Source of the DNA: Saccharothrix saharensis
Lineage (GTDB): Bacteria > Actinomycetota > Actinomycetes > Mycobacteriales > Pseudonocardiaceae
Assembly (NCBI RefSeq): GCF_006716745.1
Contig: NZ_VFPP01000001.1
Span: 2,108,001 to 2,172,000 of the forward strand
DNA length: 64,000 nucleotides
Direction of reading: 5' to 3'
Below are positions 60,871 to 64,000 of this stretch, one piece after another. The position numbers and the translations under genes are program-made. Positions within the stretch are counted from its first letter, which is position 1, and every line of letters begins with the position of its first letter. The notes beneath the pieces were generated by a model. That model made no database searches. It was given only the letters and a program-made list of their open reading frames with translations, and was not told the origin of the DNA.

Positions 60871-60884
60871 TGTGAGCGTTCACT
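60871..60884. promoter_or_regulatory. Operator candidate before the last sugar ABC operon
   Basis: TGTGAGCGTTCACT has the same central pattern as the arabinose operator at 10 of 14 positions. It is 76 bp before the binding-protein GTG, on the plus strand. Confidence 0.45.
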
Positions 60885-60959
60885 CTTGTGCCCCAGGTGA
60901 CCACCGTCACGCGGTTCGCCGTTCCCGTCAGTGTCTCGGGTTCACACGGAGGAAGACCA

Positions 60960-61946
60960 GTGTTGAAGAAGATCACGACCGCCGCCGCCGCGGTCCTGTT
61001 GGCCGCGTTGACCGCGTGCGGGTCCGGTGGATCCGGGGACGCGGGGTCGTCGTCGGGCAACGCCAACGCCAACAGCGACGGCAAGATCACCATGGGCTTC
61101 GCCCAGGTGGGTGCCGAGAGCGGCTGGCGCACCGCGAACACCAAGTCGATCCAGGAGTCCGCCGAGAAGGCCGGGATCGAGCTCAAGTTCTCCGACGCGC
61201 AGCAGAAGCAGGAGAACCAGATCAAGGCCATCCGGTCCTACATCCAGCAGAAGGTGGACGTCATCGCCTTCAGCCCGGTGGTGGAGACGGGTTGGGACGC
61301 CGTGCTGCTGGAGGCCAAGCGCGCGAACATCCCGGTGATCCTCACCGACCGCGCGGTCGACTCCGACGACACGTCGCTCTACAAGACGTTCCTCGGCTCC
61401 GACTTCGTGGAAGAGGGCAAGAAGGCCGGCGAGTGGCTGAAGGCCAACGCGGCGGGCGCCAAGAACGTGGTCGAGCTCCAGGGCACGACGGGCGCGGCGC
61501 CGGCGATCGACCGCAAGAAGGGCTTCGAGGACGCCATCGCGGGCACGGACCTCAAGATCGTGGCCACGCAGACCGGTGACTTCACGCGGTCGGGCGGCAA
61601 GCAGGTCATGGAGGCGTTCCTGAAGTCGGTGCCGCAGATCGACGTGGTCTACGCTCACAACGACGACATGGGCCTGGGCGCGATCGAGGCCATCAAGGCC
61701 GCGGGCAAGGTGCCCGGCAAGGACATCAAGATCATCACCGTGGACGCGGTGAAGGACGGCATGACCGCGCTGGCCGCCGGTGAGATCAACTTCATCGTCG
61801 AGTGCAACCCGCTGCTGGGCGACCAGCTGATGGAGCTCGCGAAGAAGGTCGTGGCGGGCGAGGAAGTGCCGCCGCGCGTGGTGACCGAGGAGACCACGTT
61901 CACCTCCGAGCAGGCCAAGACCGAGCTGCCCAACCGCAAGTACTGA
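60960..61946 (+). CDS. Sugar-binding lipoprotein (YtfQ-like)
   Basis: A 328-residue lipoprotein with lipobox LTAC (Cys near residue 20). The mature protein matches the YtfQ class (GFAQVGAESGWRTANTKSIQESA, IQQKVDVIAFSPVVETGWDAVL, NDDMGLGAIEAIKAAGKVPG), which binds furanose forms of galactose or arabinose. Start GTG with GGAGGA 7 nt ahead was preferred to an earlier ATG with no SD. A strong hairpin separates it from the ATPase gene. It suits the arabinan-degrading GH43 partner. Confidence 0.9.
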   Translation: MLKKITTAAAAVLLAALTACGSGGSGDAGSSSGNANANSDGKITMGFAQVGAESGWRTANTKSIQESAEKAGIELKFSDAQQKQENQIKAIRSYIQQKVDVIAFSPVVETGWDAVLLEAKRANIPVILTDRAVDSDDTSLYKTFLGSDFVEEGKKAGEWLKANAAGAKNVVELQGTTGAAPAIDRKKGFEDAIAGTDLKIVATQTGDFTRSGGKQVMEAFLKSVPQIDVVYAHNDDMGLGAIEAIKAAGKVPGKDIKIITVDAVKDGMTALAAGEINFIVECNPLLGDQLMELAKKVVAGEEVPPRVVTEETTFTSEQAKTELPNRKY

Positions 61947-61956
61947 TGCGCCAGCC

Positions 61957-61998
61957 GCGGCCCCCCGCCACCCTCCGGGTGTGGTGGCGGGGGGCCGC
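61957..61998 (+). terminator. Hairpin between binding-protein and ATPase genes
   Basis: A perfect 15-bp GC-rich stem (61957-61971 with 61984-61998), a 12-nt loop and then TCTTTTA. It would raise binding-protein mRNA relative to the downstream genes. Confidence 0.8.
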
Positions 61999-62022
61999 AT
62001 CCGTCTTTTACGTGAGGATCCG

Positions 62023-62054
62023 GTCGTGAGGGTCGTGAGGGTCTTGTCGTGAGG
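62023..62054 (+). repeat. Three GTCGTGAGG repeats before the ATPase start
   Basis: GTCGTGAGG occurs at 62023-62031, 62032-62040 and 62046-62054, with a partial copy at 62011. The last copy merges into the SD (GAGGGGAG) of the ATPase gene, so copy number could alter translation. Confidence 0.6.
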
Positions 62055-62065
62055 GGAGTTGTCCG

Positions 62066-63598
62066 GTGACCGAGCCGGTCGTCGACATGCGGGGCATCTC
62101 GGTGGAGTTCCCCGGAGTGAAAGCCCTGCAAGAGGTGGATTTCCGGCTGTTCCCCGGCGAGGTCCACGCGTTGATGGGTGAGAACGGAGCGGGCAAGTCC
62201 ACGCTCATCAAGGCGCTGACGGGCGTGCACCCGCTCGCCGCGGGCGAGGTCCGCTACGCCGGCGAGCCCGTGTCGTTCCACGGTCCGGCGCAGGCGCAGG
62301 CCGCCGGGATCAGCACGGTGTACCAAGAGGTCAACCTGTGCGGGAACCTGACCGTCGCGGAGAACATCCTGCTCGGGCGCGAGCCGCGCAAGCTCGGCCG
62401 CATCGACGGCAAGGCGATGCGGGCGCGCGCCGCGGAGCTGTTGGCGCGCATCGGGCTGCACATCGACCCGGGCTCGGTGCTGGAGAGCCACCCGATCGCC
62501 GTGCAGCAGCTCGTCGCCATCGCGCGGGCGGTGGCGGTCGACGCGCGGGTGCTCGTGCTGGACGAGCCGACGTCCAGCCTGGACGCCGACGAGGTCGCGG
62601 AGCTGTTCCGGATCATCCGGGTGCTGCGCGACGAGGGTGTCGCGGTGCTGTTCGTGACGCACTTCCTGGAGCAGGTCTACGAGATCTCCGACCGCATGAC
62701 GGTGCTGCGCAACGGCCGCCTGGTCGGCGAGCACATGACCGCCGCGCTGAGCCGGATCGACCTGGTGTCGGCGATGCTCGGCCGCGAGATGGGCGTGCTG
62801 GAGGAGATCGAGCGCCGTTCGGGCACGCCCGGCGAGGCGCTGCTGGTCGCCGAGGGGCTGGGGCGCAAGGGCTCGGTCGCGCCGTTCGACCTGGAGATCA
62901 GGGCGGGCGAGGTGGTCGGGCTGGCCGGGCTGCTCGGCTCCGGCCGCACGGAGGTCGCGCGGTTGCTGTTCGGCGCGGACAAGGCCGACTCGGGCCGGCT
63001 CCTGGTCAACGGCAAGCCGCTGCGGCTGACCGGGCCCAGGGCGGCGATCGAGGTCGGCATCGCGTTCTCGTCGGAGGACCGCAAGGCCGAGGGCATCGTG
63101 GCCGACCTGAGCGTGCGCGACAACCTGATCCTGGCGATGCAGGCCGCGCGCGGCTGGGCCCGGCCCGTGCCGCGCAAGCTCGCGGACGAGCTGGTGGCCA
63201 AGTACATCGAGCTGCTCGACATCCGGCCCGCCGACCCGGACCGGGCGGTCGGGAACCTGTCGGGCGGCAACCAGCAGAAGGTGCTGCTGGCCCGGTGGCT
63301 GGTGACCCAGCCGAAGCTGTTGATCCTGGACGAGCCGACGCGCGGCATCGACGTCGGCGCGAAGGCGCAGATCCAGAAGGTCGTCGCGGACCTGGCCGCG
63401 GAGGGCATGGCCGTGCTGTTCATCTCCGCCGAGCTGGAGGAGGTGGTGCGCGTGTCCGACCGCGTCGTGGTGATGCGTGACCGGCAGAAGGTGGCCGAGT
63501 TGGACGGTGGAGCGGGCGTGGACGACGTGATGGCGCTCATCGCGGGTGGCGGCACGGATGGCGTCGGCGCGGTGGCGGAGACGGCGGTGGTGTCGTGA
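62066..63598 (+). CDS. Sugar ABC ATPase (YtfR-like, two domains)
   Basis: A 510-residue CUT2 ATPase. Domain 1 has [14 protein letters not shown] and LVLDEPTSSLDADE; domain 2 has [14 protein letters not shown] and [17 protein letters not shown] start with GGGGAG 7 nt ahead. It overlaps the permease start by four bases and works with the preceding lipoprotein. Confidence 0.92.
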   Translation: MTEPVVDMRGISVEFPGVKALQEVDFRLFPGEVHALMGENGAGKSTLIKALTGVHPLAAGEVRYAGEPVSFHGPAQAQAAGISTVYQEVNLCGNLTVAENILLGREPRKLGRIDGKAMRARAAELLARIGLHIDPGSVLESHPIAVQQLVAIARAVAVDARVLVLDEPTSSLDADEVAELFRIIRVLRDEGVAVLFVTHFLEQVYEISDRMTVLRNGRLVGEHMTAALSRIDLVSAMLGREMGVLEEIERRSGTPGEALLVAEGLGRKGSVAPFDLEIRAGEVVGLAGLLGSGRTEVARLLFGADKADSGRLLVNGKPLRLTGPRAAIEVGIAFSSEDRKAEGIVADLSVRDNLILAMQAARGWARPVPRKLADELVAKYIELLDIRPADPDRAVGNLSGGNQQKVLLARWLVTQPKLLILDEPTRGIDVGAKAQIQKVVADLAAEGMAVLFISAELEEVVRVSDRVVVMRDRQKVAELDGGAGVDDVMALIAGGGTDGVGAVAETAVVS

Positions 63599-64000
63599 AG
63601 AACCGACTGCTCTGGCCGGTGCTGGCGCTGGTCGCCCTCTTGATCCTGAACGTGGTGGTGACGCCGTCGTTCTTCTCGATCAGGCTCCAGGACGGCCACC
63701 TGTACGGCAGCTTGATCGACATCCTGCGCAACGGCGCGCCCACGCTGCTGATCGCGCTGGGCATGACGCTGGTGATCGCGACCCGCGGCATCGACCTGTC
63801 GGTCGGCGCGGTGGCGGCGATCGCGGGCGCGGTGACGTGCACGCACATCGCCGCCGGCGGCAACCCGTGGGTGGCGATGGGCCTGGCGCTGGCGCTGTGC
63901 GCGCTGCTGGGGCTGTGGAACGGGTTCCTGGTGTCGGTGCTGGGCATTCAGCCGATCATCGCGACGCTGGTGCTCATGACCGCCGGCCGCGGTATCGCGA
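63595..64000 (+). CDS. Sugar ABC permease (YtfT-like), truncated by the window end
   Basis: The first 135 residues of a CUT2 permease. It starts at GTG inside the ATPase stop (GTGA), with a hydrophobic first segment (LLWPVLALVALLILNVVV) and the motif TRGIDLSVGAVAAIAGAV. The rest lies beyond the window. Confidence 0.9.
   Translation, partial: MKNRLLWPVLALVALLILNVVVTPSFFSIRLQDGHLYGSLIDILRNGAPTLLIALGMTLVIATRGIDLSVGAVAAIAGAVTCTHIAAGGNPWVAMGLALALCALLGLWNGFLVSVLGIQPIIATLVLMTAGRGIA

Noticed and set aside
62023..62054. GTCGTGAGG repeats as a CRISPR array
   Set aside because: The units are 9 bp and directly adjacent, with no spacers and no cas genes.

Overview
This is a high-GC actinobacterial chromosome segment. 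Supporting signs are frequent GTG and TTG starts, four-base stop/start overlaps, a predicted mycothiol-type arsenate reductase, a mycothiol-associated DinB/maleylpyruvate isomerase protein, and a secreted GH92/GH43 complement. The gene style suggests a Pseudonocardiales-like organism (Saccharothrix, Lentzea or Actinosynnema relatives), which is an inference and not proven.

The left 39 kb is an arsenic island. Its core (11.1-28.8 kb, minus strand) reads as an organoarsenic polyketide gene cluster of the bisenarsan type. It holds an EPSP-synthase homologue (expected to make arsenoenolpyruvate), a cofactor-independent phosphoglycerate mutase homologue (BsnN-like, expected to rearrange it and create the C-As bond), a phosphonopyruvate-decarboxylase homologue, an SDR that could reduce the resulting arsonoacetaldehyde, one type I PKS with tandem ACPs, a divergent KAS III-like enzyme, a CTP-synthase-like amidotransferase fold that has lost its catalytic His, a small unknown protein with a Cys-Cys pair, and a PhnCDE-like ABC importer. 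Most junctions are GTGA/ATGA overlaps or very short, so the block looks like one long operon.

Around this core lie modules for arsenic chemistry. To the left (minus strand) are an arsR-arsP-dithiol protein operon; an MFS exporter, DinB-like protein and acyl-CoA dehydrogenase set; two ArsR genes; an MFS gene; an ArsR-ArsC fusion; and an ArsR-GNAT (ArsN-like) fusion divergent from a flavoprotein. To the right are a Tat-exported molybdopterin oxidoreductase (a possible source of arsenate), an ArsI-type C-As lyase, a PiT transporter, another ArsR, two ArsO-like flavoproteins, a second ArsR-ArsC fusion followed by an aquaglyceroporin and ArsC, and a further ArsR. Eight ArsR domains occur in 39 kb and no Acr3/ArsB arsenite pump is present. 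A shared dyad ATCGA-N6-TCGAT occurs at two of the divergent promoters.

From 40 kb on the window changes to carbohydrate metabolism: a secreted GH92 mannosidase with a ricin-type lectin domain, a MalEFG-type ABC importer, a secreted beta-helix protein, a C39-like peptidase, an araB-araD-araA-ChvE/GguAB-type operon, a LacI regulator, a secreted GH43 enzyme, and a second pentose/hexose-type ABC system cut off by the window end. An identical 14-bp operator, TGTTAGCGATAACA, precedes araB and the lacI-type gene, with weaker copies before the GH43 gene and the last ABC operon. This defines a probable arabinose regulon. No tRNA, rRNA, CRISPR array or intact insertion sequence was seen.
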